Shown: piece after piece, positions 37,073-45,551 of the stretch | Position numbering within the stretch: position 1 is the stretch's first letter | Layout of the letters: every line of letters begins with the position of its first letter | Source: Chryseobacterium binzhouense | GTDB taxonomy: Bacteria; Bacteroidota; Bacteroidia; Flavobacteriales; Weeksellaceae | Direction of reading: 5' to 3' | Assembly: GCF_007474545.1 (NCBI RefSeq) | Contig: NZ_VKOG01000006.1 | Coordinates: 1-64,000, forward strand | DNA length: 64,000 nucleotides | Made by a program: the position numbers and the translations under genes | The notes under the pieces: generated by a model | What the model saw: the letters and a program-made list of their open reading frames with translations, nothing else | The model's database searches: none | What the model was told of the DNA's origin: nothing

Positions 37073-38173
37073 ATGCAAAAATATTTTGTTTACCTTTTAA
37101 GCTTTCTTTGTTTTGTAAGCTGTAAAAAAAATACAGTTAATCCGGAATTGCTTTTAGGTGATTGGGAATTTGCAAATACTGTAGGAGTTTCTGATTCGTC
37201 GATGGTCTATATTCAATCTGATTTCAGGTTCAGTAAAGATTCAATATTTGTATTAAATGACGGATTTTTCCAAAGAGAAGAAAGGGACAATGAGGATAAA
37301 TACATGGGACAAAAAAGCAAATTTTACGTTGAAAATGATAGTCTTTATATACTTAATACAATCACTCAGCATTATTTTTCGCAAAAAATTTCATATTTAT
37401 CAAAAAATACTCTAGCCCTTTACAATAAGGAGGAAAAAGTAACATTTTATTTTCGAAAAAGAAAAGCAGAAGCCTCTTCTAAAATTAAATTATCTCAAAT
37501 CACTTTATCTTTGGGTCCTTGTTTCGGAGACTGTCCTATAAGTTCAATATCTGTTGATAACAATGGAAACATTGTCTATTTAGGAGAAAGCAATACTCCA
37601 TATAATGGATTATTTAAAGGAAATATCAATAAAGAAATTTTTCAGGAATTAGTTTCAGAACTAAATAAAATTAGGTTCGCAGAACTAAAAAACGAATACA
37701 GCATCGATGCAACAGATTTGCCAGATATAAGCGTATCTTTTTTAAATGATAAAAAAATTATCAAAACTATCTACGCTTATGGACATAGTGAACCCCGTCA
37801 ACTAAAATCTATTTTAACTAAAATAAAATATCTATATCAGAATGCGAACCTGAAAAAGATTGACTACGACTTTCCCATTTTCAGTCCCATTTTTTCAAAT
37901 TATCATTTTCGAAAATCAGAGATATTCTATCTTCAAACTTTACTCCTGAATTCAAAGAAAACAGAAACTCAATTCAAATCAAAATATAAACAAAGAGGAA
38001 TTTTAATTCTTCCGGAAAAATTTGATTATGATGACTATGCACAAATGAAAAGAAATATAGAAAGTGATGGAAGATACTTTAAGTTAGAAAGCAAAAATCA
38101 TCAATTGTACACTTTTGATATAGGTTTTGACTTCTTTAAAACCAATGAGGCATTTTCTGCAAAAATCAAATAA
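37073..38173 (+). CDS. DUF6438 domain lipoprotein
   Basis: This 366-residue lipoprotein has a signal MQKYFVYLLSFLCFVSC with lipid Cys at residue 17. An N-terminal lipocalin-like stretch (LLLGDWEFANTVG, about 25-125) is followed by a DUF6438 domain (about 138-240) with the conserved GPCFGDCP. The C-terminal 120 residues are unassigned. The ATG lies four bases after the aspS terminator stem, inside its T-run, so expression requires read-through or a promoter inside aspS or its trailer. I see no -7 consensus between the aspS stop and this start. It converges on mscS-like with no visible terminator. Confidence 0.85.
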   Translation: MQKYFVYLLSFLCFVSCKKNTVNPELLLGDWEFANTVGVSDSSMVYIQSDFRFSKDSIFVLNDGFFQREERDNEDKYMGQKSKFYVENDSLYILNTITQHYFSQKISYLSKNTLALYNKEEKVTFYFRKRKAEASSKIKLSQITLSLGPCFGDCPISSISVDNNGNIVYLGESNTPYNGLFKGNINKEIFQELVSELNKIRFAELKNEYSIDATDLPDISVSFLNDKKIIKTIYAYGHSEPRQLKSILTKIKYLYQNANLKKIDYDFPIFSPIFSNYHFRKSEIFYLQTLLLNSKKTETQFKSKYKQRGILILPEKFDYDDYAQMKRNIESDGRYFKLESKNHQLYTFDIGFDFFKTNEAFSAKIK

Positions 38174-38222
38174 TATTACACCACAATTAATATTTCCTCC
38201 ATCCAAACATGATAATGTAAAT

Positions 38223-39071
38223 TTAAGAACGCTGATAAACATGCAAATCCCTTTGAGGAAAAGGAATTTCAATCCCGGCATTGTCAAGTGCTTTTTTGCA
38301 GCTGATGATTAACTCCTCATTCATTGTCCAAAAATTATCCAGAGAAGTTGTTGCTCTTACAGAAAGATTGACTGCGCTGTCTCCCAATTCTGTAACTACC
38401 ACCTGTGGTGCAGGATCATCAAAAGCATATTGGTTGTTTTTAATAACATCAAGAAGAATATCTTTAGCCTGTTTCAGATCTGTATCGTATGAAACTCCGA
38501 TATTAAACCAGGTACGACGAGTTCCTAAATGAGTATAATTGGTGATACTGTTGTTGGAAACATCACCATTCGGAATCACAACCATCTGATTTTGAGGCGT
38601 TATTAATCGGGTATGGAAAATATCAATTTCATGTACTGTTCCTGATTCACCAGATTTCACTTCAATATAATCGCCTACTTTAAAAGGTTTTAAAAGCAGT
38701 ATCAATATTCCGCCTGCAAAATTAGCAAGCGATCCCTGCAATGCTAAACCTACAGCCAACCCTGCAGCACCAATCATGGCTACAAAAGCTGAAGTCTGTA
38801 CTCCGAGCTGGGTAACAACAATGATAAACAACAAAATATTCAGTGCCCAAGTAATGACATTCAGCATAAACTTCTGCAAAGAAATTTCAACTCCTTTTTT
38901 AACGAAAGCTTTTCTGATGAGTTTTTTCAAAATTCCGATAATCCATCGTCCGGCAATAAATATAAGCACAGCAGATAAGAGCGCTGTAATAAGTCTTGGA
39001 GCCATTGTGACCGCAGATGAAACAAAGTTTTCCCAGTTGTTTTGTACATTCGTTAAATCTAAATCTTTCAT
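38223..39071 (-). CDS. Small-conductance mechanosensitive channel (MscS family)
   Basis: This inner-membrane channel of about 282 residues opens under membrane tension to release solutes during hypo-osmotic shock. It has three helices (about 20-125), the pore-lining helix GAAGLAVGLALQGSLANFAGG, and the MscS beta domain KPFKVGDYIEVKSGESGTV with VVIPNGDVSNNSITNY. The start at 39071 (MKDLDLTNVQNN) is preferred over 39113. It is a minimal MscS-like form without extra domains and stands alone. A minus-strand TACCTTTG at 39179-39186 may be its promoter. Confidence 0.93.
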   Translation of the reverse strand: MKDLDLTNVQNNWENFVSSAVTMAPRLITALLSAVLIFIAGRWIIGILKKLIRKAFVKKGVEISLQKFMLNVITWALNILLFIIVVTQLGVQTSAFVAMIGAAGLAVGLALQGSLANFAGGILILLLKPFKVGDYIEVKSGESGTVHEIDIFHTRLITPQNQMVVIPNGDVSNNSITNYTHLGTRRTWFNIGVSYDTDLKQAKDILLDVIKNNQYAFDDPAPQVVVTELGDSAVNLSVRATTSLDNFWTMNEELIISCKKALDNAGIEIPFPQRDLHVYQRS

Positions 39072-39282
39072 AAAATATTTTAGTTTTACATTGATTAGTA
39101 AGAATTCCGGCATATGAAAGGCAAAATATACACCGAAACCGTGTATGTTTACAGAAAGTGACTATTCTGAAGAAGTTACAAAGGTAATAAAATAAAAAAA
39201 TTACAGTCTCAGCGTAAAATATAACCTTTTCTAAAACAATACTCGGCACAATGATTGTAGATTTTAATTAAATCAAATTACA

Positions 39283-40068
39283 ATGAAAGCAATCTGGAAA
39301 GGCGCCATCGGCTTTGGCTTAGTTAATATCCCTGTGAAAATTTATTCTGCAACCGAAACCAGCAAGCTGGATTTGGATATGCTTGACAAATCAGATTATT
39401 CTAATATCAGATTCAAAAGAGTCAATGAAAAAACCGGAAAGGAAGTTAAGTGGGCGAATATTGTGAAAGGCTATTTAATGGATGATAAATACATCATTCT
39501 TGATGAAGAAGATTACGAAGCCGCCAGTCCTGAGAAAACAAAGATTCTTTCTATTGAGCATTTTGTAAAAGAAGCTGAAGTTGACTCGGTTTATTTTGAG
39601 AATCCCTACTTTCTAGAACCGCAAAAAAACGGCGAAAACGCTTATAGATTATTAATCAAAGCTTTAGAGCAAACCAAAATGGTAGGAATCGGGACATTTG
39701 TCCTTCGTGATACCGAAGCAATCGGTCTTATCCGTCCTTATAATGATGAAATTCTGGTTTTGAACAGACTCCGCTTTTCAGAAGAAATACGGGATTACAA
39801 AGATCTCAAAATTCCGGCTAAAAAAGCACCAAAACCCGCCGAACTCAAAATGGCAAAAAATTTAATCGAACAATTATCTGAAACATTTGATCCAACTGTT
39901 TATAAAAACACTTACTCTGCTGAACTCTTGAAAATTATCAAGAAAAAAGCAAAAGGAAAAACGGTAAAAGTCAAAAAATCTGAACCTGCAAAACAAGGTA
40001 AAGTAATTGATCTGATGGCTCAGCTGAAAGCCAGTCTGCAAGGTTCTAAATCTAAAAATGCTTCATAA
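39283..40068 (+). CDS. ku: Ku protein, non-homologous end joining
   Basis: Bacterial Ku forms a homodimeric ring on DNA double-strand ends and recruits LigD. The 261 residues start with the family N-terminus MKAIWKGAIGFGLVNIPVKIYSAT and run through a Ku beta-barrel (PYFLEPQKNGENAYRLLIKAL, MVGIGTFVLRDTE) to the Lys-rich C-terminal tail (IIKKKAKGKTVKVKKSEPAKQGKVIDLM). It lies two bases upstream of the phosphoesterase ORF, forming a ku-ligD operon. Confidence 0.96.
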   Translation: MKAIWKGAIGFGLVNIPVKIYSATETSKLDLDMLDKSDYSNIRFKRVNEKTGKEVKWANIVKGYLMDDKYIILDEEDYEAASPEKTKILSIEHFVKEAEVDSVYFENPYFLEPQKNGENAYRLLIKALEQTKMVGIGTFVLRDTEAIGLIRPYNDEILVLNRLRFSEEIRDYKDLKIPAKKAPKPAELKMAKNLIEQLSETFDPTVYKNTYSAELLKIIKKKAKGKTVKVKKSEPAKQGKVIDLMAQLKASLQGSKSKNAS

Positions 40069-40070
40069 TT

Positions 40071-40670
40071 ATGGCTTTAAAAGATTACAATAATAAAAGA
40101 AAGTTCGATGAAACCACCGAACCGAAGGGAACGACAAAAAAAAGCGACGACAAGTTAATTTTTGTTGTTCAACGACATGCAGCAAGCAGACTTCATTATG
40201 ATTTCAGGCTTGAAATGGAAGGTGTTTTGAAAAGCTGGGCAGTTCCGAAAGGTCCTTCCTTAAATCCTGATGACAAACGGTTGGCAATGATGGTGGAAGA
40301 TCATCCTTATGATTACAAAGATTTTGAAGGAAATATACCTGACGGAAATTACGGAGCAGGACAAGTGGAAGTCTGGGACAGCGGAACTTATGAAGCTTTA
40401 GACGAAACAAGTAAACTTTCAAACGAAAAAGAATTGTTAAAAGAATTAAAAGACGGCTCATTAAAATTCATTTTGCACGGAAAAAAACTGAAAGGAGAAT
40501 TTGCTTTGGTTAAAATGAAAAATGCTGAGAACAATGCATGGCTTTTAATTAAACATAAAGATAAATTCGCTGAAGAAGAATATGATGCAGAGGAGAATGT
40601 TTCAAAAAACTCTCAGGTGTCAAAATTTTTAGAGGAAAAAAAAAGCCCAAAAACAGGCAAAAAAAAGTAA
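40071..40670 (+). CDS. LigD 3'-phosphoesterase domain ORF (5' part of split ligD)
   Basis: These 199 residues match the PE domain of DNA ligase D (FVVQRHAASRLHYDFRLEMEG with the catalytic His/Asp/Arg set, AVPKGPSLNP, MVEDHPYDYKDFEG, PDGNYGAGQVEVWD), which trims 3' ends before ligation. In most LigD proteins it is fused to LIG and POL. Here the ORF ends with TAA at 40668, immediately after A AAA AAG (40661-40667). The ligase-polymerase frame is -1 relative to it and is open from 40586, so the two frames overlap by about 85 bases. Two A-runs (A9 at 40636, A8 at 40659) lie in the overlap. It may make a free PE protein, a frameshifted fused LigD, or both. Confidence 0.92.
   Translation: MALKDYNNKRKFDETTEPKGTTKKSDDKLIFVVQRHAASRLHYDFRLEMEGVLKSWAVPKGPSLNPDDKRLAMMVEDHPYDYKDFEGNIPDGNYGAGQVEVWDSGTYEALDETSKLSNEKELLKELKDGSLKFILHGKKLKGEFALVKMKNAENNAWLLIKHKDKFAEEEYDAEENVSKNSQVSKFLEEKKSPKTGKKK
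40661..40667 (+). promoter_or_regulatory. Candidate -1 ribosomal frameshift site
   Basis: A AAA AAG in the zero frame of the PE ORF, followed directly by TAA. This is the heptamer used in E. coli dnaX. A -1 slip continues GTA AGC TCT into the ligase frame. I find no strong downstream stem-loop. Confidence 0.5.
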
Positions 40671-40750
40671 GCTCTATCACAACCGAATCCCACTATAGAA
40701 AATTCAATACTTTAGGCGAAGAGAAAAAGCTGACAAGCTACATCAAACCT

Positions 40751-42610
40751 ATGCTTGCAAAACTTTCGGAGGAAGCCTTTGATCATCCCGACTGGATCTT
40801 CGAAATAAAATGGGACGGCTACAGAGCTGTTGCTGATCTCAGCAAGAAAGAACCTCTATTCTATTCCAGAAACGGAATTTCTTTTTTAAGTAAATTCAAA
40901 AAAATAAGCGAAGATTTTAAGGCACAGAAGCACCATATGATTCTTGATGGTGAAATTGTAGCTTACGATGAAAACGGAAAACCAAGCTTTCAATTGCTTC
41001 AGCAGATTGGCGATAATCCTGATTTAGCACTTACTTATCAGGTTTTTGATTTGCTTTGGCTGAATGGATATTCTACTCAAGAACTTCCCTTATTTCAACG
41101 AAAAGAACTTTTGAAAGATGCATTGGTAGAAACTAATTTGATTAAATATTGTGATCATGTTCCGGAAAACGGAATTGATTTCTTCGATCAGATGAAAAAA
41201 ATGAATCTGGAAGGAATGATTGCTAAAAAAGCCGACAGTATTTATACAGAAAACAGCAGAAGTACAGACTGGCTGAAAATAAAATTTACCAACACTGAAG
41301 AAGCAGTTATTTGCGGTTTTACCGAACCTAAAGGTTCCAGAATCGGCTTTGGAGCTTTAATTTTAGGAAAATATATTGATGGAGAATTAATTTACGCCGG
41401 ACATACCGGAACAGGATTCAATGCTGAATTGCTGAAAAAAATTCATTCTAAATTAACAAAAATAGAACAGAAAGAATCTCCTTTTGAAACCGCTCCAAAA
41501 ACAAATATGCCCGTTACATGGGTAAAACCAGAGCTTATCTGTGAAGTAAAATTTTCTGAAATCACCAAAGACGGAATGTTCCGCCATCCTGTATTTGTCG
41601 CTATAAGAGAAGATAAAACAATTGACGACCTTCAAAACACCACACCTCAAAAACCTGAAAAAATGACAAAAAAACCCGTAAAAAAGTCTGATTCTGAATC
41701 TGATAAAGAAATCACCCTCAACCGACACAAAGTAAAACTCACCAATAAGGATAAAGTATATTTCCCAAAAGACGGCATTACAAAGGGTGATGTGATTGAA
41801 TATTATCAATCTGTCGCACAATATATTTTACCCCATCTGAAAAACCGTCCGCTTTCTCTCAATCGTTTTCCCAACGGAATTGAAGAATCGGGATTTTATC
41901 AAAAAGATGCAGGAGATTCTCTTCCGGATTGGATTGAAACAACAAAAGTACATTCAGATTCTACCGATAAATACATTGATTATGTCATCTGTAATGATAA
42001 AGCAACTTTAGCGTATCTCAATAATTTGGGCTGTATCGATCTTAATCCTTGGAATGCTTCTGTTCCGGATTTAGAAAATCCTGATTTTCTGGTTTTGGAT
42101 CTTGATCCGTCAAAGAAAAACAGTTTTGATGATGTCATAGAAACAGCTTTACAGGTAAATGAAGTTTTAAAATCAATTAAAGTGAAAGGTTATTGCAAAA
42201 CTTCCGGAAGTACAGGAATTCATGTTTATATTCCGATGAAAAAGCAGTACGATTTTGATCAGGTAAAAGATTTTGCCCATATTCTAATGAAGAAGGTAAA
42301 CACCCATCTTCCTGAACTTACTACTTTAGAACGAAGTTTAAAGAAACGAGACGATACTAAAATTTATCTTGATTATCTTCAAAACAGATCTGGACAGACT
42401 TTAGCGAGCGTCTACAGCATCCGTCCGAAAGAAGGAGCATCCGTTTCTATGCCTCTGGAGTGGGACGAACTGAAACCCGGTCTGAAACCTACTGATTATA
42501 CGATTCATAATGCGCTAGAAAGAATTAAAGAAAAAGGAGATTTGTTTAAGCCAGTTTTGGGAAAAGGAATTGATATGATGAAGGCTTTGGAATTGTTGCA
42601 GAATATGTAA
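40751..42610 (+). CDS. ligD: LigD ligase-polymerase ORF (3' part of split ligD)
   Basis: This ORF of 619 residues from the first ATG carries an ATP-dependent ligase domain (about 1-290) with nucleotidyl-transfer Lys20 in EIKWDGYR and later motifs DGEIVAYDENGKP, EGMIAKK and WLKIKF. A Lys/Glu-rich linker (about 295-325) leads to a primase-like polymerase domain (about 326-619; SLNRFPNG, FLVLDLDP with catalytic Asp pair, TSGSTGIHVYIP). The first ATG lies within the conserved PMLA entry of the ligase domain. Upstream in-frame sequence (ESHYRKFNTLGEEKKLTSYI) reads as a natural linker but has no ATG. A -1 shift at 40661-40667 would join it to PE as a protein of about 846 residues, a normal LigD size. 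Confidence 0.93.
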   Translation: MLAKLSEEAFDHPDWIFEIKWDGYRAVADLSKKEPLFYSRNGISFLSKFKKISEDFKAQKHHMILDGEIVAYDENGKPSFQLLQQIGDNPDLALTYQVFDLLWLNGYSTQELPLFQRKELLKDALVETNLIKYCDHVPENGIDFFDQMKKMNLEGMIAKKADSIYTENSRSTDWLKIKFTNTEEAVICGFTEPKGSRIGFGALILGKYIDGELIYAGHTGTGFNAELLKKIHSKLTKIEQKESPFETAPKTNMPVTWVKPELICEVKFSEITKDGMFRHPVFVAIREDKTIDDLQNTTPQKPEKMTKKPVKKSDSESDKEITLNRHKVKLTNKDKVYFPKDGITKGDVIEYYQSVAQYILPHLKNRPLSLNRFPNGIEESGFYQKDAGDSLPDWIETTKVHSDSTDKYIDYVICNDKATLAYLNNLGCIDLNPWNASVPDLENPDFLVLDLDPSKKNSFDDVIETALQVNEVLKSIKVKGYCKTSGSTGIHVYIPMKKQYDFDQVKDFAHILMKKVNTHLPELTTLERSLKKRDDTKIYLDYLQNRSGQTLASVYSIRPKEGASVSMPLEWDELKPGLKPTDYTIHNALERIKEKGDLFKPVLGKGIDMMKALELLQNM

Positions 42611-42648
42611 TTTGATTTATGAGTTTTACAAAGCAATCAATTAACAGT

Positions 42649-42723
42649 CTGTTTGTCTTTCCGTAGGAATCTAAATTATACTTTATGAAACGTTGTTGAG
42701 ATTCCTACCGGAATGACAAACAG
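42649..42723. repeat. Long imperfect palindrome (REP/MITE-like)
   Basis: The 24-base arm at 42649-42672 and 25-base arm at 42699-42723 are inverse copies with one mismatch and one indel (core GTAGGAATCT/AGATTCCTAC), around a 26-base loop. It sits between the convergent ligD and SDR genes and could work as a bidirectional terminator. Confidence 0.7.
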
Positions 42724-42761
42724 ATCGCCGATTGTCTGAAAATTCAATATAGAAAAAGATA

Positions 42762-43493
42762 TTACGGAAGTTTCGCTACCAAACTTTCAGGTAATATTTT
42801 CAAAATCAGATAAATGATTATCCATTTAAAATTAGGAACAATTGTGAAAGAATTTCCTGCATTTACGATATGTTTTGCCACATAATCGGGTTCCATTAAA
42901 AGATTTTTATTCAAATCTAATCCTGCGTTTATTTTGGTATTAATATATCCGCTTATCAAAACGTTGACTTTGATATTTTGTTGAGCTAATTCCTGTCTTA
43001 AACCCGCTAAATAAGTGGTAAACGCAGCTTTTGTACTTCCGTAAACAAAATTACTTTTTCGTCCTCTCACTCCCGAAAGCGAAGACAAACCAATGATTCT
43101 TTCTAAATTCTGATTGCTTGTATCCGTTGCAATAATATTCAAAATAGAAACTGCTCCCATATAATTGACCAGCATCATCTGTTGAGCACCTTTGAAATCT
43201 CTTAAAGCCTTTTCGTTATCAACTAAAAATCCAGCAGCATACACTACTATATGAGGTTTTATTGGAAGTTCATTGTAAAATTTCTGATGAGAATCAAAAT
43301 CTGTTGAGTCGAAATGTAAAACCGTCACTATTCTATCAAGATTATTTCTCTGAACAAATTCTTTCAATGATGCTGTGTTTCTGGATGCTGCAATAACGGA
43401 AAATCCTTTTTCAATATATTGCAGAATACATTGCTTTGCTACATCAGAATTCGCCCCTAAAATAAGAACCGTTTTGTTTGTGTTTTGATTCAT
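42762..43493 (-). CDS. SDR family oxidoreductase with hydrophobic C-terminus
   Basis: This 243-residue short-chain dehydrogenase has an N-terminal cofactor fold with the variant GANSDVAKQC, AASRN typical of NADP preference, a catalytic Ser in LSSLSG and YGSTK as the YxxxK motif. The last 25 residues (WIIIYLILKILPESLVAKLP) are hydrophobic and may attach it to the membrane. This layout resembles DprE2-like reductases acting on polyprenyl-linked sugars, but no DprE1 or UbiA partner is adjacent, so the resemblance is weak evidence. Substrate unknown. Confidence 0.85.
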   Translation of the reverse strand: MNQNTNKTVLILGANSDVAKQCILQYIEKGFSVIAASRNTASLKEFVQRNNLDRIVTVLHFDSTDFDSHQKFYNELPIKPHIVVYAAGFLVDNEKALRDFKGAQQMMLVNYMGAVSILNIIATDTSNQNLERIIGLSSLSGVRGRKSNFVYGSTKAAFTTYLAGLRQELAQQNIKVNVLISGYINTKINAGLDLNKNLLMEPDYVAKHIVNAGNSFTIVPNFKWIIIYLILKILPESLVAKLP

Positions 43494-43559
43494 GTGACAA
43501 AGATATTTTTTTTGATCTTTAAATGAAGAATATTACAATACAATAATGAATAATCAGTA

Positions 43560-43600
43560 TAAAAATTTCGGCGGGGTGAACTTTGCTCACCCCGCCGAAA
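43560..43600 (-). terminator. Terminator of the nusB-DUF1573-yajC operon
   Basis: A perfect 14-bp, GC-rich stem (43566-43579 with 43587-43600; core GGCGGGGTGA) is followed on the minus strand by TTTTT. It lies 22 bases after the yajC stop. Confidence 0.93.
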
Positions 43601-43622
43601 CGAATATTTTAAAAACGGAAAA

Positions 43623-43997
43623 TTATTTTTTCTCGGTTTCAATTTCTTTTTTATCTGCTGTTTTTTCAGCTGCAGCTTTCGTTGCTTTTTCACCAAAACG
43701 GTTTTCGGTAAATTCTCTTGAGATCGCAGCTTTTTCAAATTTCAGTTTTCCGGAAAGAGTCTCAATCACAACTCCGTCTTCCTGAATTTGAGCAATTCTT
43801 CCGTGCAGTCCGGAAGTGAGCACTACTCTGCTTCCTACTTTTAAGTCATCCTGAAATTTTTTCTCTTGCTTTTGCTTTTTCATTTGAGGTCTGATCATCA
43901 GGAAATAAAACCCGACAAACATTACCCCCATCATGATTAGCATCGTTGAAGAGTTTCCTCCCTGTGCAGCCTGCAAAAATATTGTTTGTAAATTCAT
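43623..43997 (-). CDS. yajC: Preprotein translocase accessory subunit YajC
   Basis: YajC is a small single-pass membrane protein of the SecDF-YajC complex that assists protein export. The 124 residues have one helix (about 19-36; MLIMMGVMFVGFYFLMIRPQ, the family hallmark) followed by KKQKQEKKFQDDLKVGSRVVLTSGLHGRI. The C-terminal tail is Lys/Glu/Ala-rich and variable. The start is four bases after the DUF1573 stop. Confidence 0.95.
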   Translation of the reverse strand: MNLQTIFLQAAQGGNSSTMLIMMGVMFVGFYFLMIRPQMKKQKQEKKFQDDLKVGSRVVLTSGLHGRIAQIQEDGVVIETLSGKLKFEKAAISREFTENRFGEKATKAAAEKTADKKEIETEKK

Positions 43998-44001
43998 TAT
44001 A

Positions 44002-44544
44002 TTATGGTTGAATGTTCGCAGTAAATGTCAATTTAATAGGAGCTTTATCAACATTGGCAAAAACATCTGCGTATTTGTTAACAGCACCGTCAAAATTGGT
44101 AGAATCAAAACTTAAAGTAATCTTACCTTTTTTGCCCGGCATGATCGGATCTTTTGTAAAATCAGGAGCAGTACATCCGCATCCAGGCTTTACTTCAGAA
44201 ATAATCAAAGGATTAGTCCCTGTATTGGTAATTTCATAAACGTGATCTACTTTTTTACCTTTTTTAATAGTTCCGAAATCAAAATTACTTTCAGAAAGTG
44301 CTACTGTTGTAGTAGGCTGGTTTGATTTCGCAGGTGCAGCAGCATCTCCTGTAACGGCAGTATTGGCAGACATTTCAGCATTCGCCGGGTTCATCTGTTG
44401 CATAGAAGTTGTATCTGCAGGAGCATTTGTAGAATCTACATTCATAATTTCTGCATTTTCAACTTCTTTTTTCTCTTCTTTTTTACAAGAAACCAATGCG
44501 AATCCGATTACGGATAAAGCTAATATTGATACCGTTTTTTTCAT
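44002..44544 (-). CDS. DUF1573 lipoprotein
   Basis: This 180-residue lipoprotein has a signal with lipobox ALVSC (lipid Cys near residue 20), a low-complexity Ala/Asn/Thr linker (about 28-75) and an Ig-like DUF1573 domain (about 78-180) with FDFGTIKKGKKVDHVYEITNTG and the Cys pair in VKPGCGCTAPDF. The family is widespread in Bacteroidetes and its role is unknown. Its place between nusB and yajC is a recurring arrangement, with gaps of 11 and 4 bases that imply one transcript. Confidence 0.9.
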   Translation of the reverse strand: MKKTVSILALSVIGFALVSCKKEEKKEVENAEIMNVDSTNAPADTTSMQQMNPANAEMSANTAVTGDAAAPAKSNQPTTTVALSESNFDFGTIKKGKKVDHVYEITNTGTNPLIISEVKPGCGCTAPDFTKDPIMPGKKGKITLSFDSTNFDGAVNKYADVFANVDKAPIKLTFTANIQP

Positions 44545-44555
44545 TTTTATTTTGT

Positions 44556-45461
44556 TTAAATTCTGTTTAAATCTTTACAATATTTATCTAAAATACCATT
44601 GATGAATATATTGGATCTATCGGTTGCAAAAACTTTAGCAATTTCAATATATTCGTTGATAATTACTCTTGAAGGGGTAAGAGGAAAATGATCCAGCTCA
44701 GAAAAAGCGGTTGTTAAAATCACTTTATCCATCAGTGAAACTCTTTCCAGATCCCAGTTTTCAAGACGCTCAGAGAGTTTCTTCTCATTGGCTTCCCAAT
44801 TATTCAGAGTATCTCTCAAAAGTTTACTTGCAAAATTTTTATCATCCTCATCTTTCATCATTTTAATCAGCGTACGGCTTTCTTCATTTTCCTTCATAAA
44901 GCCAATCGTTTTCTGTATCATCGAATTGGCAATATGAATATCATCTGCCCAGGTAAGTTCCCTGTCGCTGATATAATCATGAAAATCATCATTTTCCGCA
45001 ACGTAACGCAGGAAAAGCTTTCCGATGAACTTCTGGTCTTCTTCAAAAGAATACCCTTCTTCTTTCATAAAATCCTGATAACGCTTTCCCGCAGTCATTC
45101 TCTGAAATGTTTTTACCAGCATATCATCATGCAGATCCCATTTAAGATCTTTGTGCTGACCTGTAAAAAATAATCTCTCAGGATTTTCTTCAAGCTTTTT
45201 CAGAACCTGATTGTTGATAAATTTCTGGTTGGGATTTACGTCAGAATCAGTTTTGAAATATTTATTCTTACCAATTTCCATTTGATTTTCGGCAAGTTGC
45301 TTTAAACCTACCAGAAAATTAAGCTGAAAAATATAGAGATTATAGATTTTCTCTATTCCTGTAAACATATTCTTTTCTAAAACATCTGTTTTTACAGGAT
45401 TTTGGTAGTACGAATAAACGGTTTCTACCACTTTTTCACGGATTTGTCTTCTTCCTAACAT
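44556..45461 (-). CDS. nusB: Transcription antitermination factor NusB (long Bacteroidetes form)
   Basis: NusB with NusE binds boxA RNA and prevents premature termination in rRNA operons. The 301 residues are about twice the E. coli length. The N-terminal LGRRQIREKVVETVYSYYQNP start and C-terminal MDKVILTTAFSELDHFPLTPSRVIINEYIEIAK match the NusB fold. The central ~150 helical residues are the extension seen in Bacteroidetes. First gene of the operon. A minus-strand TATCTTTG at 45483-45490 lies about 22 bases upstream. Confidence 0.93.
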   Translation of the reverse strand: MLGRRQIREKVVETVYSYYQNPVKTDVLEKNMFTGIEKIYNLYIFQLNFLVGLKQLAENQMEIGKNKYFKTDSDVNPNQKFINNQVLKKLEENPERLFFTGQHKDLKWDLHDDMLVKTFQRMTAGKRYQDFMKEEGYSFEEDQKFIGKLFLRYVAENDDFHDYISDRELTWADDIHIANSMIQKTIGFMKENEESRTLIKMMKDEDDKNFASKLLRDTLNNWEANEKKLSERLENWDLERVSLMDKVILTTAFSELDHFPLTPSRVIINEYIEIAKVFATDRSNIFINGILDKYCKDLNRI

Positions 45462-45482
45462 TCAAAGAGCTTTTTATGGGTG

Positions 45483-45490
45483 CAAAGATA
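45483..45490 (-). promoter_or_regulatory. nusB operon -7 element
   Basis: Minus-strand TATCTTTG, a perfect TAnnTTTG, placing transcription start about 15 bases before the ATG. Confidence 0.5.
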
Positions 45491-45534
45491 TGAAATTTAA
45501 AATTTACTAAATTCCGGAAGTGTTTCAATTTTTG

Positions 45535-45542
45535 TAATTTTG
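45535..45542 (+). promoter_or_regulatory. ABC exporter -7 element
   Basis: TAATTTTG, a perfect TAnnTTTG, only nine bases before the ATG at 45552. The message would have a leader of a few bases at most. Confidence 0.5.
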
Positions 45543-45551
45543 TGAAAGTTT

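Noticed and set aside
38776-39117. Plus-strand 113-residue ORF
   Set aside because: It is antisense to the mscS-like gene, which has clear family motifs.
41453-41821. Minus-strand 122-residue ORF
   Set aside because: It is antisense to the ligase-polymerase linker of ligD; its Phe/Arg-rich composition is the mirror of Lys/Glu-rich coding.
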